Assembly (NCBI GenBank): GCA_910585595.1
Contig: CAJUET010000010.1
Location: forward strand, 11,887-75,886
DNA from: an uncultured Christensenella sp.
Lineage (GTDB): Bacteria; Bacillota; Clostridia; Christensenellales; Borkfalkiaceae
Length of the DNA: 64,000 bases
Direction of reading: 5' to 3'
How positions within the stretch are numbered: the first letter of the stretch is position 1; the number at the start of each line of letters is the position of its first letter. Positions 27,236-36,483 of this stretch are shown in pieces. The notes under the pieces are model-generated. The model was given only the letters and a program-made list of their open reading frames with translations, had not been told where the DNA came from and ran no database searches. The translations under genes and the position numbers were made by a program.

Positions 27236-29908
27236 TTATTTTTTCTTCTTTTTCGTGACAAGCACGGCGCCCGATGCGCACGCCGCCAAACAGCAAGCCG
27301 CCAAGCCAACGCCGAATCCCCCCGCGATCGAGCCATTGCAACCGCTTTCCCCCTCGGACTCTTTGTTCTCGTTTTGATCTCCCCCGTTTCCTTCATCGGG
27401 AATCGGATCGGGAACCGGGTCCGGGTCGGGCGTAGGATCGGGATCGGGTTCCTCGAATACGTAAGAAGGATCTCCGATAACGAACGGCGCCGTATAGAGC
27501 GTCATAGTCCGCTCATTCGCGTTCGTGAACGTATAAGAAACGATAACGTTCCAATAATTGCCGACCTGCTCGGCGGAGAATACCTTGCCCGTTACGGTTT
27601 GCGTTGCACCGAGATAGGTAGTACTCCGAACCGAAACCTCGTCCCCTGCCGCTAAGGTCTGCACGTTCTGTCCTGATACGCCCTCGACCTTATAAACCGT
27701 ATTCATGAGCACGTTTGCCGCGTTGTTCGTAATGCCCGTGTACCCGAGCTCCGCAGCCTCGACAATGGCATACTGCGTGCTGAACGTCCAATACCAATTT
27801 GCAATACCGCGATCGGTAAGGCAGGCTTTATTGTATGCCGCCTGTGCGACCGTTGCACTGTAACCGATATCTACACCGCTGTTATACCACCCTATATTGA
27901 CCAAATCGTTTTGCAGCGTTTCGGGTCCGTTTCCGCTCATAAGATATGCGGTGGGCACGGTAGGAAGCTCGTTTTTGAATGCGGTGAGCAGATCGTCGCC
28001 GCTGTTGTTGAAAGTAATCATCACGAGCTGATCGAGCACGTCGTACTGTCCCTCTCCCGTGCCGATCAATGCTTTGATTTTTTCAGCGATCGTCGCGCCC
28101 GCTTTAAGTTCGAGCACGAGCACCACGTCCTTGTTTTGTTCAAGAATCTCAAACACTTCTTCGAGCACGGGGATATGCTGTCCGTCCTTCAAGGTGTATT
28201 CTTGGATTTCTGCGAGCGTCATATCGCCTATATTTCCCGTACCGGTAGTCGTTCTGTCGATCGAAGAATCGTGCATGACGACGATATGTCCGTCCTTTGT
28301 AAGGTGCACGTCCAATTCGAGATGCGACGCGCCCAACCCGATTGCCGTATTCACGGCTCCGATCGAGTTTTCGGTAGGATAAATAGAGGGATTGTCTATA
28401 TTCGAGAAGCTTGCTCTGTGGGCAACGTTATACGACATTCGCGTATAACTGTTCTCGGGGTAGCTCTCCAAAGCATCGTACACCGCGCCGAAATCAGAAG
28501 AAATTACGCCGTATGCACCGCTGACGATACAGGTATGGAGATCGATGCTCTTTGTGCCGTCGGCAACGACCCAAACCGTTTTGAAGCGCGCCTGAATGTA
28601 GCGGACGTTTTCAGGCGTTGCCATGCACTCGGGAATGACTACGACGTTCGCAAGATTCGCATTCGTTTTGCCGACGATGTTGTTATAGAGGTCAAGCTGC
28701 CCGTTCGTATAAAAATCTTCCTTATCGTAGCTTATGATTCCGCGGATATGCGGGCAAGCCGTGCGTACCTTTTTGACCAATGCGGGATTCGCGCTCATGA
28801 CCGCTATATCGAGAATGGTTCGCGAATCGTTAAGACACGCAATCAATGCGTCCGCCGCCCCTTCGTCCCCGACGTTTATCACGGGAATCACCGCATTGTT
28901 CAGGCTTTCGTAAATCTCCGTAAAGGAGCCCAAGACCGTTTCGTTTGCATCGACGATCTTGCAATCCCCATTCAAATGCAGGATTGCGTTAGACGGCTTT
29001 TCCGTTCCCTGCAAGCTTTCCAGAGCGTTTCTGTCCGTCACATCGCACACAACGGTGGGCGCGTTCACGATTTTAACGTCGGGGTTCTGATAGGTTGAAA
29101 CAACAGGACCGTATACCTCTTCCGGCTCGGTGACGGAAGGAGCTACAACCTCCCTTTGAATGGTACAGCTTGCAATATTGATTGCGGAAAAGTTCAGAAT
29201 GAGCGCAAATCCGCCCGAGGTGCGTTCTGCACCGACAACTTCGTCCTTATCCGAAGTTACCGCGTCGCGTATCTTCACGCCGTCCATATAATGCGTGGCG
29301 GTATTGCCGCTCATCGTAATCGTCACCGTATGATACTTTCCGTCGGTGAGCGCGTTGGTATAGCCCGCAGTCTTGGCGTCGCTGTCCTTATAGCCGTGGT
29401 CTCCGCCCGTAACCCCGCTGATCACCTTGCCCGAATTTGCCGTATAGTGGGAATTGCCGTTCATGCGGTAAGCGGCAACGTATCCGCTCGGCGCATTATC
29501 CACCATCTGCATGTGATACATAACGCCGAACCATCTCGCAGCGTCTCTGTACTGCGTGATTCTGAATTTCATCGTAAACGTGAAATCGGTGTAATCGGTC
29601 ACGTCGGGATTGATCAAATATACGGAACCCAAATACACCGAACCGTCCGTTTGCCCCTGCGAATTTCCGTTGGTGTTCTGTAATCTCAGCTCCTGATAGG
29701 GTGCGATATAGGCGCTTGAATTTCCCACTTGATTCCCCGCAGTCGTGCACTGCCGCCAATCGTTCTCGGGATATTCCGAAAAGTCTTCAACGTAATCGTA
29801 ATCCGTTCCCGCCGCAGCAACGGACACGGTTTTTTGAATTGCAAGCGCACCTCCTGCCCCTGCAAGCGCGACTGCGGAAACCGCCATACCTAAAATTGTC
29901 TTTTTCAT
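27236..29908 (-). CDS. Surface-anchored glycerophosphodiester phosphodiesterase (GDPD) with LamG-like domain
   Basis: An 890-residue secreted protein; start at 29908 (MKKTILGMAVSAVALAGAGG) after AAAGGAGGAAGG, not the far longer upstream frame. A concanavalin-like domain (about 40-210) precedes a GDPD TIM barrel (about 460-720): NSIGAVNTAIGLGASHLELD, VHLTKDGHIVVMHDSSIDR with the catalytic His pair and Glu/Asp metal ligands, VVLVLELKAG. A Pro/Asp-rich linker, one membrane helix and a KKKKK tail anchor it. It may cleave glycerophospho-substituents of glycans or teichoic acids. Paired with the SGNH hydrolase upstream. Confidence 0.83.
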   Translation of the reverse strand: MKKTILGMAVSAVALAGAGGALAIQKTVSVAAAGTDYDYVEDFSEYPENDWRQCTTAGNQVGNSSAYIAPYQELRLQNTNGNSQGQTDGSVYLGSVYLINPDVTDYTDFTFTMKFRITQYRDAARWFGVMYHMQMVDNAPSGYVAAYRMNGNSHYTANSGKVISGVTGGDHGYKDSDAKTAGYTNALTDGKYHTVTITMSGNTATHYMDGVKIRDAVTSDKDEVVGAERTSGGFALILNFSAINIASCTIQREVVAPSVTEPEEVYGPVVSTYQNPDVKIVNAPTVVCDVTDRNALESLQGTEKPSNAILHLNGDCKIVDANETVLGSFTEIYESLNNAVIPVINVGDEGAADALIACLNDSRTILDIAVMSANPALVKKVRTACPHIRGIISYDKEDFYTNGQLDLYNNIVGKTNANLANVVVIPECMATPENVRYIQARFKTVWVVADGTKSIDLHTCIVSGAYGVISSDFGAVYDALESYPENSYTRMSYNVAHRASFSNIDNPSIYPTENSIGAVNTAIGLGASHLELDVHLTKDGHIVVMHDSSIDRTTTGTGNIGDMTLAEIQEYTLKDGQHIPVLEEVFEILEQNKDVVLVLELKAGATIAEKIKALIGTGEGQYDVLDQLVMITFNNSGDDLLTAFKNELPTVPTAYLMSGNGPETLQNDLVNIGWYNSGVDIGYSATVAQAAYNKACLTDRGIANWYWTFSTQYAIVEAAELGYTGITNNAANVLMNTVYKVEGVSGQNVQTLAAGDEVSVRSTTYLGATQTVTGKVFSAEQVGNYWNVIVSYTFTNANERTMTLYTAPFVIGDPSYVFEEPDPDPTPDPDPVPDPIPDEGNGGDQNENKESEGESGCNGSIAGGFGVGLAACCLAACASGAVLVTKKKKK

Positions 29909-29928
29909 AATTCCTTCCTCCTTTCTTC

Positions 29929-31509
29929 TCAAATAATATCCAATAACAGATTGATGAAAGCAGGCATATAGACCTGCCCGAAGCCCGATTTGTTCGGATG
30001 CACACCGTCCGCTTGCATATAAGCAGCTACGCTGATATAATCCGTGTTCAACAAATCCAATACGGAAAGCGTACCCTTCCACTTTTTCTCGATTTGTTTG
30101 AGCATTCCGTTTACGAAAGCGCTGTACTCGTTATATTTACCGTATGCGCTGTTCACGGTACAGGTGTACAGCACGACCTTCGTGTCGGGGGATTGTTCGT
30201 GAACCTTGGCGATGATATACTCGATCGCGCCCGTAATCGTCGCCGTATCGAATGCCGAGGAAGCCTTGCCCGCCCCTATGCTCCCGACGGGCAGCCCGTT
30301 GGAAAAGTCGTTTGTGGAGAGCTGAAAAACCAACACGTCGGGGCGCTTCGTGAAATCGAAATTCGCAAGGCGTTCCACATAGGAATTCGTTCTGTCGGAA
30401 ACGGTTGCAAGATAGGTTCCCGAAATCGCCTCCTTCTGATAACTGTTTCCGGTAAGCGTTGCCGTAAGATCGGCAAACGACGTGCCGTCGGTGTTTCCGC
30501 CGTGGCCGCGCGTCACCGAAGAGCCGAGATAATAAACGGTTTTATCGCGCAAAGGATGCGCGGAAAGCTCCCGATAACGGTAAATCGACGAGGTCGTTAC
30601 GCGATAAGATTCAAAAGTGCTCGTATTTTTTTGAGTCGTCGTGCCGATATGCGTCATCTTTACGAAATTCTGACCCGTAACGGCGCGAATCTTGCCCGTA
30701 AGCTCCGCGCTTGCCAATACGGGATCGGTAACGGTCGTAATGTTACTCTGACCGATATTTATGCTCGCAAGGTGCTTTGCCTCTCCGCCGTCGATCACGA
30801 GAAGATACTCCCCGCCCGAATAGCGAAACTCATAGGTATGTTTACTGCTTATCGTTGCCTGATCGACGCTCCAACAGTAGTTCATATAGTCGCCGCCGAG
30901 ATAAACGCCCATGAACAGAATGCTGTTTCCGTGATTCACCCCGAAATACACTCTGCCCTCTAACCCGTTCGCATAGCTCGTTAAAAATTGTCCGCCCGTC
31001 GCATTGATCGTTCCGTCGATCGTAACGCTCCATTCGGATTCCTCATCTAAGGGAAGGATCACGGGCGTTTGCAGGGCAAGAACAGCGGAGGTCGTGCTGA
31101 CCGATGCGCTCGTAGTTGCCGTCGGCGCCGCATAACTGACATCGCCCTCCTGCACGGTTGCCGCGAGATTACGCCCGTAGGACAGAATGGAATATTCCTT
31201 TTTCGCCGCTAATTTCCCCGACGTTAAATCGTCAAGCCACTGCGCCTCGTCTCCTTCGTACATGGGATTTTCCTCCAAAAACAATTCGTAAGCGGATTTT
31301 CCGTCTATTCCCGCTTTGCCGTCTTCTCCGTCCGCTCCGTCCTTTGCGGGGGTCTGGGAAATCAAAACGTCCGTTTTATCCCCGTTCACAACAAGATATC
31401 CGTCCTCATCCACAGAAATTTCCGTGTTCGCATTGTCCGCGCCGCACCCTGCAAGAGCGCAAAGCCCCGCCAAACATAACGCGGCAACTGCAAAAACCTT
31501 CCCCTTCAT
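29929..31509 (-). CDS. SGNH/GDSL hydrolase lipoprotein
   Basis: A 526-residue lipoprotein; start at 31509 (MKGKVFAVAALCLAGLCALA, lipobox LAGC) after GGGAGGAG. A short collagen-like stretch (DGADGEDGKAGIDG) is followed by a beta-sandwich (about 80-310) and a C-terminal SGNH esterase: VYYLGSSVTRGHGG (catalytic Ser), FQLSTNDF (Asn), ADGVHPNKSG (Asp and His). Likely removes acetyl or other esters from the glycan. It heads a two-gene operon with the GDPD gene 20 bp downstream. Confidence 0.83.
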   Translation of the reverse strand: MKGKVFAVAALCLAGLCALAGCGADNANTEISVDEDGYLVVNGDKTDVLISQTPAKDGADGEDGKAGIDGKSAYELFLEENPMYEGDEAQWLDDLTSGKLAAKKEYSILSYGRNLAATVQEGDVSYAAPTATTSASVSTTSAVLALQTPVILPLDEESEWSVTIDGTINATGGQFLTSYANGLEGRVYFGVNHGNSILFMGVYLGGDYMNYCWSVDQATISSKHTYEFRYSGGEYLLVIDGGEAKHLASINIGQSNITTVTDPVLASAELTGKIRAVTGQNFVKMTHIGTTTQKNTSTFESYRVTTSSIYRYRELSAHPLRDKTVYYLGSSVTRGHGGNTDGTSFADLTATLTGNSYQKEAISGTYLATVSDRTNSYVERLANFDFTKRPDVLVFQLSTNDFSNGLPVGSIGAGKASSAFDTATITGAIEYIIAKVHEQSPDTKVVLYTCTVNSAYGKYNEYSAFVNGMLKQIEKKWKGTLSVLDLLNTDYISVAAYMQADGVHPNKSGFGQVYMPAFINLLLDII

Positions 31510-31538
31510 ACACTCCTCCCGAATCATATCGTTTTCAA

Positions 31539-31554
31539 TCGGAAGCTCTTCCGA
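31539..31554. promoter_or_regulatory. Palindrome at the start of the SGNH-GDPD transcript (putative operator)
   Basis: TCGGAAG and CTTCCGA around two bases, just downstream of the predicted start of transcription near 31559. Confidence 0.4.
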
Positions 31555-31565
31555 CCTTTGAAACA

Positions 31566-31594
31566 GTTTAACGATTTTGTAGGTCGTATGTCAA
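31566..31594 (-). promoter_or_regulatory. Vegetative promoter of the SGNH-GDPD operon
   Basis: TTGACA (31594-31589), 17 bases, TTAAAC (31571-31566). Confidence 0.75.
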
Positions 31595-31659
31595 TAACTT
31601 TGTTGAGAATTGCAAAAATTTCGGTTTTTGTCATATGAAAATTGAAGTATTTATACGAA

Positions 31660-31685
31660 AAAACTGCCGCTTCAACGGCAGTTTT
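31660..31685. terminator. Terminator after the ArsR-like regulator
   Basis: AAAACTGCCG and CGGCAGTTTT with a 6-base loop, followed on the minus strand by T-rich sequence. Confidence 0.8.
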
Positions 31686-31698
31686 AGAAACCTGTTTT

Positions 31699-32628
31699 TT
31701 AATTGTAATCGACCGAATAAACGAGCCCCTGTGAAAAATCCCCGAAACGCTCGCCGAATAAATTCATTCCTCCCTGATGCTTTGCGTCCTTTTTGATTCC
31801 GATACGCAGGGTGATATAGTCGCCGTCCTGTAATTTTAATTTCCTGATATTTTGCGTGCTCACGGGCGTTTCGTCGAGGAACACGCACTCGGGCGTGATT
31901 TTCAACGATTTCATCATACCGTATTGGGTCGAAAAATCAGACCACCATTCGGGGTTGAGCCTTCCGTGTCTTCCGCCGAAATCCCCCGGCGATAAATAAG
32001 TTGCGACCTCCGTCCCGTTCACCCAAAACGTAATATCGCTCTCCCATTCGTTGCGGTAATTGGGCGCTTCGCTGCACAACTCCATACTGAACATAACGGA
32101 ATTTACCTGCTTGTCTTTCAGCATATAATTCGGAACGCGGTACTCGATATAACCTTTACTGAACCAAAGGATTTGCGCCTCGTAGCGCTCGGGCGAAAAG
32201 AATACCCCCGGCGTATCGTCCGCTATAATGATGCCTTGCGTACTCGCCATGCCGCAGCCCGCTTCGATCTGAGCGTCGGTGAAGCTGCCGATCGGGATAT
32301 CCATGGAAAAATGCTTGTTCTCCGACTGACGGTTTTCCACGATGAACCCGACGGCAAGGCTGTCGATCTGACGGGAAATGATCTTTGCGTTGCCGCGCGT
32401 ATTGTGTTTGACCGTAACGCTGATAAAGCCCGCTTTACGCAAAATATTGATATGAAAGGACACCGTCGAAATGGGCAGTTTAAGCATCTTGGCAAGATCG
32501 GCAATGGAATAGGACGAGTAGGACAGCAATGTCATGATCTTCCGCCGCACTGACGCATTGAGCGCCTGCACGATGTCGTTTAAGCGTTTCTCTTCATCTA
32601 TCTTCAATTGAAATTCACGAATAGCCAT
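31699..32628 (-). CDS. ArsR-type winged-helix regulator with C-terminal sensor domain
   Basis: A 309-residue regulator. The N-terminal 95 residues are a winged helix (RRKIMTLLSYSSYSIADLAK, MLKLPISTVSFHINILRKAG). The larger C-terminal part (about 120-309) is a beta-rich, probably sugar-binding jelly-roll-like region (SDITFWVNGTEVATYLSPGD, GGRHGRLNPEWWS). ArsR-like proteins of this layout accompany carbohydrate genes in Clostridia. It lies last in the run chrA-chrA-maturase-sulfatase and is a candidate for binding the palindromes at 27008 and 31539. Confidence 0.75.
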   Translation of the reverse strand: MAIREFQLKIDEEKRLNDIVQALNASVRRKIMTLLSYSSYSIADLAKMLKLPISTVSFHINILRKAGFISVTVKHNTRGNAKIISRQIDSLAVGFIVENRQSENKHFSMDIPIGSFTDAQIEAGCGMASTQGIIIADDTPGVFFSPERYEAQILWFSKGYIEYRVPNYMLKDKQVNSVMFSMELCSEAPNYRNEWESDITFWVNGTEVATYLSPGDFGGRHGRLNPEWWSDFSTQYGMMKSLKITPECVFLDETPVSTQNIRKLKLQDGDYITLRIGIKKDAKHQGGMNLFGERFGDFSQGLVYSVDYN

Positions 32629-32680
32629 AAGCTCCCTCCTCGTCTATTCTACCACAATCCGGATCGTTTTTCAAGACGGA

Positions 32681-34078
32681 TCAATTATTTTTTGCGGTTT
32701 TCAGAATGATCCTGTCCTCGCTTACCCAATGTTCGCGGTAAAAGCTGTTCGGAGGAAAAGTATCGTTGATTTCTTGCATTTTCTCCGCAAGCTGCCTTCT
32801 TTTTTGTTGCAATACCTCTTGATAATTGTCGTTTTGAACGAGGTTATTCATCTGATAAGGATCGGACTGATTGTCGTACAGCTCCTCTTTTCCGTCCAAA
32901 CGAAAGATAGCATACGTAAACTTTCTGTCGCGCACCGCACGCCACTCGTGTCCGTCTCCCCAAATTGCGCAGGGACCCGTATTTTGCAGAAAGGCATATT
33001 CGGGCTCTCTGTTATCGGTTCCGCGAATAAGCCCCGCAATGCTCATTCCCTCTACGTCGGCAGGCACGGGAACACCCAGAAGTTCGAGAAGCGTGGGCAT
33101 AAAATCAACGTTGCTGATCGGCGCGCCTGATTTCTTTGCGGAATACTTGGGTACGCGCATCAAAAACGGGATTCTTGCCGCCTCGTCGTAGAAGATATTT
33201 TTATTCCTTCTGCCGTGTGCGCCGAACATTTCGCCGTGATCGGAAGTGAATACGACGATCGTATCCTCCTCCATATCAAGCTCTTTCAGGGCTTGGAGCA
33301 GGCGTGCAAAATTTTTATCGAGATTCGCGGTCATTGCGTAATAAACGGGCATGATCCGTTTAAGCTCTTCCGGCGTCTTGCACTCGTTCGACCAATCATC
33401 GTTGTGAATATCGTCCTCCGCGCAATAATTCGGCGGCAGAGGAAAATCTATTTTTTGAAAGCGTTCCAACTCCTCCTTCGGCGCGTTGTACTCCCCCCAG
33501 GGCGCGTGCGGCGTGCCGTAGTTGACAAACAGCGCCAGCGGTTGATTCTCCGCTTTTGCGACTTCCAGCCGCTTAATCGCCATATCCGTCTGCACGTCGG
33601 GCTCATATCCCTCGATTTCGATTTTTTTCTTCTCGTCGAGATGATAAAACGCCGTCGTATATTCGTGACGCATATTGCAATGGGCGAAATATCCGTTAAA
33701 GCCGAACCGATATTCTCCGGGCGGAACAAAAGAATTCTCTATGTTCGCAAAATCACCCAGCTTGTTCGCCCACAAATGCCATTTGCCCACCATTTCGGGA
33801 CGAATGCCGTTTTTCCCCAAAACAATGGGCAGGGCATTGGGATGATGCGCGGGATTCATGCGGATCTCGTTGATCACCATACCCGTACTCGTCGTGTACT
33901 TTCCCGTGAAAAGGCTTGCCCTGAAAGCGGAGCAGACAGGGTGCGAGGAAACGCAGTTGTAGAAATCAACGCTCTCTTTTGAAAATGCGTCGATATTCGG
34001 CGTAGCCCCGTACGGATCGCCTGCATAGCCGCAGCGGTTATAAGCCAGCTGATCGGCAGTCACAAATAAAAGATTCAT
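32681..34078 (-). CDS. Sulfatase (arylsulfatase type), cytoplasmic
   Basis: A 465-residue sulfatase with no signal peptide (MNLLFVTADQL), start after AGGAGG. The formylglycine site is C49-S-A-F-R53, the anaerobic Cys type with Ala in place of Pro, within HPVCSAFRASLFTGKY. Metal-binding segments VTADQL and FTSDHGEMFGAH are present, and VGKWHLW gives the substrate-side Lys/His. Residue 49 must be converted to formylglycine by the maturase encoded 16 bp upstream. Lack of a signal peptide implies it acts on sulfated sugars after import. Confidence 0.88.
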   Translation of the reverse strand: MNLLFVTADQLAYNRCGYAGDPYGATPNIDAFSKESVDFYNCVSSHPVCSAFRASLFTGKYTTSTGMVINEIRMNPAHHPNALPIVLGKNGIRPEMVGKWHLWANKLGDFANIENSFVPPGEYRFGFNGYFAHCNMRHEYTTAFYHLDEKKKIEIEGYEPDVQTDMAIKRLEVAKAENQPLALFVNYGTPHAPWGEYNAPKEELERFQKIDFPLPPNYCAEDDIHNDDWSNECKTPEELKRIMPVYYAMTANLDKNFARLLQALKELDMEEDTIVVFTSDHGEMFGAHGRRNKNIFYDEAARIPFLMRVPKYSAKKSGAPISNVDFMPTLLELLGVPVPADVEGMSIAGLIRGTDNREPEYAFLQNTGPCAIWGDGHEWRAVRDRKFTYAIFRLDGKEELYDNQSDPYQMNNLVQNDNYQEVLQQKRRQLAEKMQEINDTFPPNSFYREHWVSEDRIILKTAKNN

Positions 34079-34094
34079 ATTAACCTCCTGAAAT

Positions 34095-35198
34095 TTATAA
34101 TCTGTTTTTTACCGCAAACGCCATCTCCGCCAAGCGCGGATACGCATTTTCAAAAAATGTCTGATAGGCAGAGCAGAAACAATTGGAAGACGGACGCCCG
34201 TCCGTAAAAGGCTCTCTATGCCTTCTGCACCCGCCCTTGCAAAGCGCAAACCACTTACAGTCCTTGCACTCCGCAGGGCGCGGAAATGATTCGCACATAA
34301 ATTTGCGAAACGCCTCGGATTTACCGATATTCTCTAAACTGTCCGAGCCAAGATTTCCGCCCCGATAATCGTCAAGTACGTAAAAATCGCAGGGAAATAC
34401 GCTTCCGTCCGCTTCGACCGTGAAGTATGCACCGCATGCTCCGTTCATGCCGCAGCTCGCCGTTCCCCTTCCCGCAAGAATCGAAATATAGTCATCAAAG
34501 GTTCTAATGCTCAAAAACTTTCCTTCTCTGAATTCGCGGTAATATTTATCGAAGCAGGATATCAGAAATTTAGCGTAGTCGTCCGCCGAAACCCCCTCTT
34601 TTTCCTCGGCGAACGGCAACAGGCAGGGAATGAACTGTAAATAACGGTAATTGTTTTTCAAAAAGAAATTCAGGACTGCGTCTGCATGGCGGGCAACCGT
34701 CTTTGTTACAACGCAAAGAATATTAAATTCCACGCCGTAACGCTTCATAAGCGCCGCCGCCCGCATTACTTTGTTGAACGATCCGCTCCCGTCTTTGTTT
34801 GTGCGGTGCATATCGTGCGTCGTTTTATTGCCGTCCATCGAAAGCCCGACAAGGTAACGGTTTTCGGTCAAAAATGTAACCCATTCCTCGTCTAACAGTA
34901 AGCCGTTTGTCTGCAACGAGTTAAAAATTTTCGTCCGTCCGCCGTATTTTTTACAAAGCTCCCCGTGCCTTTTGAAGTAATCGAGCCCCGCCAAAGTCGG
35001 TTCTCCCCCCTGAAAGACAAACGTGACGCGATCCGCGGACTGTTCAAAAGCGCGCTTTACCATGAGCTCCTGCGTTTCTGCGGTCATGATCCCGCAATCC
35101 CCGAAACTGCGATGATCAATTTCGTCGCGGTAAAAGCAGTAATCGCATTTCAGATTGCACAAGCCCGACGCGGGCTTTACGAGCAATACCCGTTCCAT
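34095..35198 (-). CDS. Anaerobic sulfatase-maturating enzyme (radical SAM/SPASM)
   Basis: A 367-residue enzyme that oxidises the sulfatase active-site Cys to formylglycine without oxygen. The radical SAM cluster motif is C14-NLK-C18-DY-C21, followed by FQGGEPTLAG. C-terminal cysteine-rich SPASM region (AACGAYF-like, CDFYVLDDY, CKDCKWFALCKGGCRRHREP) binds two auxiliary clusters. Start after AAGGGGG. Directly upstream of its substrate gene. Confidence 0.92.
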   Translation of the reverse strand: MERVLLVKPASGLCNLKCDYCFYRDEIDHRSFGDCGIMTAETQELMVKRAFEQSADRVTFVFQGGEPTLAGLDYFKRHGELCKKYGGRTKIFNSLQTNGLLLDEEWVTFLTENRYLVGLSMDGNKTTHDMHRTNKDGSGSFNKVMRAAALMKRYGVEFNILCVVTKTVARHADAVLNFFLKNNYRYLQFIPCLLPFAEEKEGVSADDYAKFLISCFDKYYREFREGKFLSIRTFDDYISILAGRGTASCGMNGACGAYFTVEADGSVFPCDFYVLDDYRGGNLGSDSLENIGKSEAFRKFMCESFPRPAECKDCKWFALCKGGCRRHREPFTDGRPSSNCFCSAYQTFFENAYPRLAEMAFAVKNRL

Positions 35199-35215
35199 AA
35201 ATCCCCCTTACTCTG

Positions 35216-35818
35216 TCAATAGAGCAATACGCCCATCAATCCCGAAATCAAAATGATTGCAATGGGCGAAACGCTTAATTTCTGCTTCCGCTCGTTCAAG
35301 AATCTTCCCTGTTTTTTTCCGAACATTGGAACAAACAGCGCCGCCGTAGCAAGAACAGCTAAGATTAACGCGACATTCCCGTCAAAGGACAAGCGGTCTT
35401 CCGCAACCGAAACGCCGAATAAAACGCTTAAAAGCATGGCAAGCGCTGTTGCGAGAATCAAACCGACGATAGCGGGACGAACGCCGTCCAATCCCGCTCT
35501 GACCCCTTCGTACTTTAATAGATTCTTGAAAAGCGCGGCAAGCACGAGAATAATGATAAAGGAGGGAAGCACCACGCCGATCGTTGCAATCAGCGCACCC
35601 CCTACGCCGCCTTGAACAGAGCCGATAAAGGTTGCCATATTCACCGCAATCGGACCGGGAGTCGATTCGGCTACGGCAATAAAGTTCATGAGTTCCTCTT
35701 CCGCCATCCAACCGTTTGCAAGAACGGACTCCCGAATCATTGCGATCATTCCGTATCCGCCGCCGAAGGATACGACCCCGATTTTCAAAAACGTGAGAAA
35801 AAGTTGAAGATAGATCAT
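35216..35818 (-). CDS. chrA: ChrA-type (CHR family) transporter, C-terminal half-protein
   Basis: A 200-residue membrane protein with about six helices and the CHR signatures SFGGGYGMIAMI and VAESTPGPIAVNMATFIG. It overlaps the partner gene by 4 bp (ATGA). Short-chain CHR proteins work as pairs; the family moves chromate and is related to sulfate export. Its position before a sulfatase-maturase pair suggests sulfate as natural cargo. Confidence 0.88.
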   Translation of the reverse strand: MIYLQLFLTFLKIGVVSFGGGYGMIAMIRESVLANGWMAEEELMNFIAVAESTPGPIAVNMATFIGSVQGGVGGALIATIGVVLPSFIIILVLAALFKNLLKYEGVRAGLDGVRPAIVGLILATALAMLLSVLFGVSVAEDRLSFDGNVALILAVLATAALFVPMFGKKQGRFLNERKQKLSVSPIAIILISGLMGVLLY

Positions 35819-36420
35819 TTTCTCTCTCGCCGCCTTTTATGTAAAAGCCCGATCAAATACACGCATACGCCGAGCGCAGCGCTGATTAAAATATAGAATA
35901 CCGAGGTAAAGTCGATTGCAAACAAGCCGAAAAACAACATACAGGCAAGGGTCGTAAACAATACGATAAAGTTAAATACCGTCTTCGGAAGTTTTTTGAA
36001 CAATTTTAATCCCGCCGTAAGAATCAAAAATACCACTCCGACCCTTATCCCCTGAAATGCGGCGGCAATGACGGAAATTTCAAGAAACGTATTGAAGAAT
36101 AACGAAATCGCAAAAATAATCGCAAACGAAGGAATACAGACTGCAATCGTCGATAGGAGTGCACCGAGCACTCCTGCCATTTGATACCCGACGTACGTTG
36201 CGGCGTTCACGGCTACGGGACCGGGCGTAGACTCTGCGATTGCGACCATATCCATAAACTCTCCGTGCTTCAACCACTTCTTGCGCGATACAAGCTCGTT
36301 TTCAAGAAGAGCGATCATGGCATATCCGCCGCCGAACGTAAACAGACCTATTTTGAACATCGTCCAAAATAATTTCGGTATTTTCTTTAATACGACTCCC
36401 GTTTTTTTCATCCAGTTCAT
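35815..36420 (-). CDS. chrA: ChrA-type (CHR family) transporter, N-terminal half-protein
   Basis: About 200 residues with the CHR signatures TFGGGYAMIALLENE and IAESTPGPVAVNAATYVG; second member of the pair. Two ATGs (36420, 36411) are possible. A TATAAT at 36424-36419 would put transcription start near 36412, making 36411 the only usable ATG and the message leaderless; otherwise another promoter is used. Divergent from the lysR gene with about 63 bp between, so LysR probably controls the operon. Confidence 0.85.
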   Translation of the reverse strand: MNWMKKTGVVLKKIPKLFWTMFKIGLFTFGGGYAMIALLENELVSRKKWLKHGEFMDMVAIAESTPGPVAVNAATYVGYQMAGVLGALLSTIAVCIPSFAIIFAISLFFNTFLEISVIAAAFQGIRVGVVFLILTAGLKLFKKLPKTVFNFIVLFTTLACMLFFGLFAIDFTSVFYILISAALGVCVYLIGLLHKRRRERK

Positions 36421-36428
36421 TATATCAT

Positions 36429-36457
36429 TTGACAAACAATAAGTAAAATAATATAAT
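36429..36457 (+). promoter_or_regulatory. Promoter of the lysR gene
   Basis: TTGACA (36429-36434), 17 bases, TATAAT (36452-36457); overlaps the divergent chrA promoter region. Confidence 0.8.
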
Positions 36458-36483
36458 TTTATATAGTTTATAAGGAAATTATT

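Noticed and set aside
27911..29098. Long plus-strand open frame opposite the GDPD gene
   Set aside because: It is the mirror of a GC-rich coding gene, without ribosome binding site or recognisable protein.
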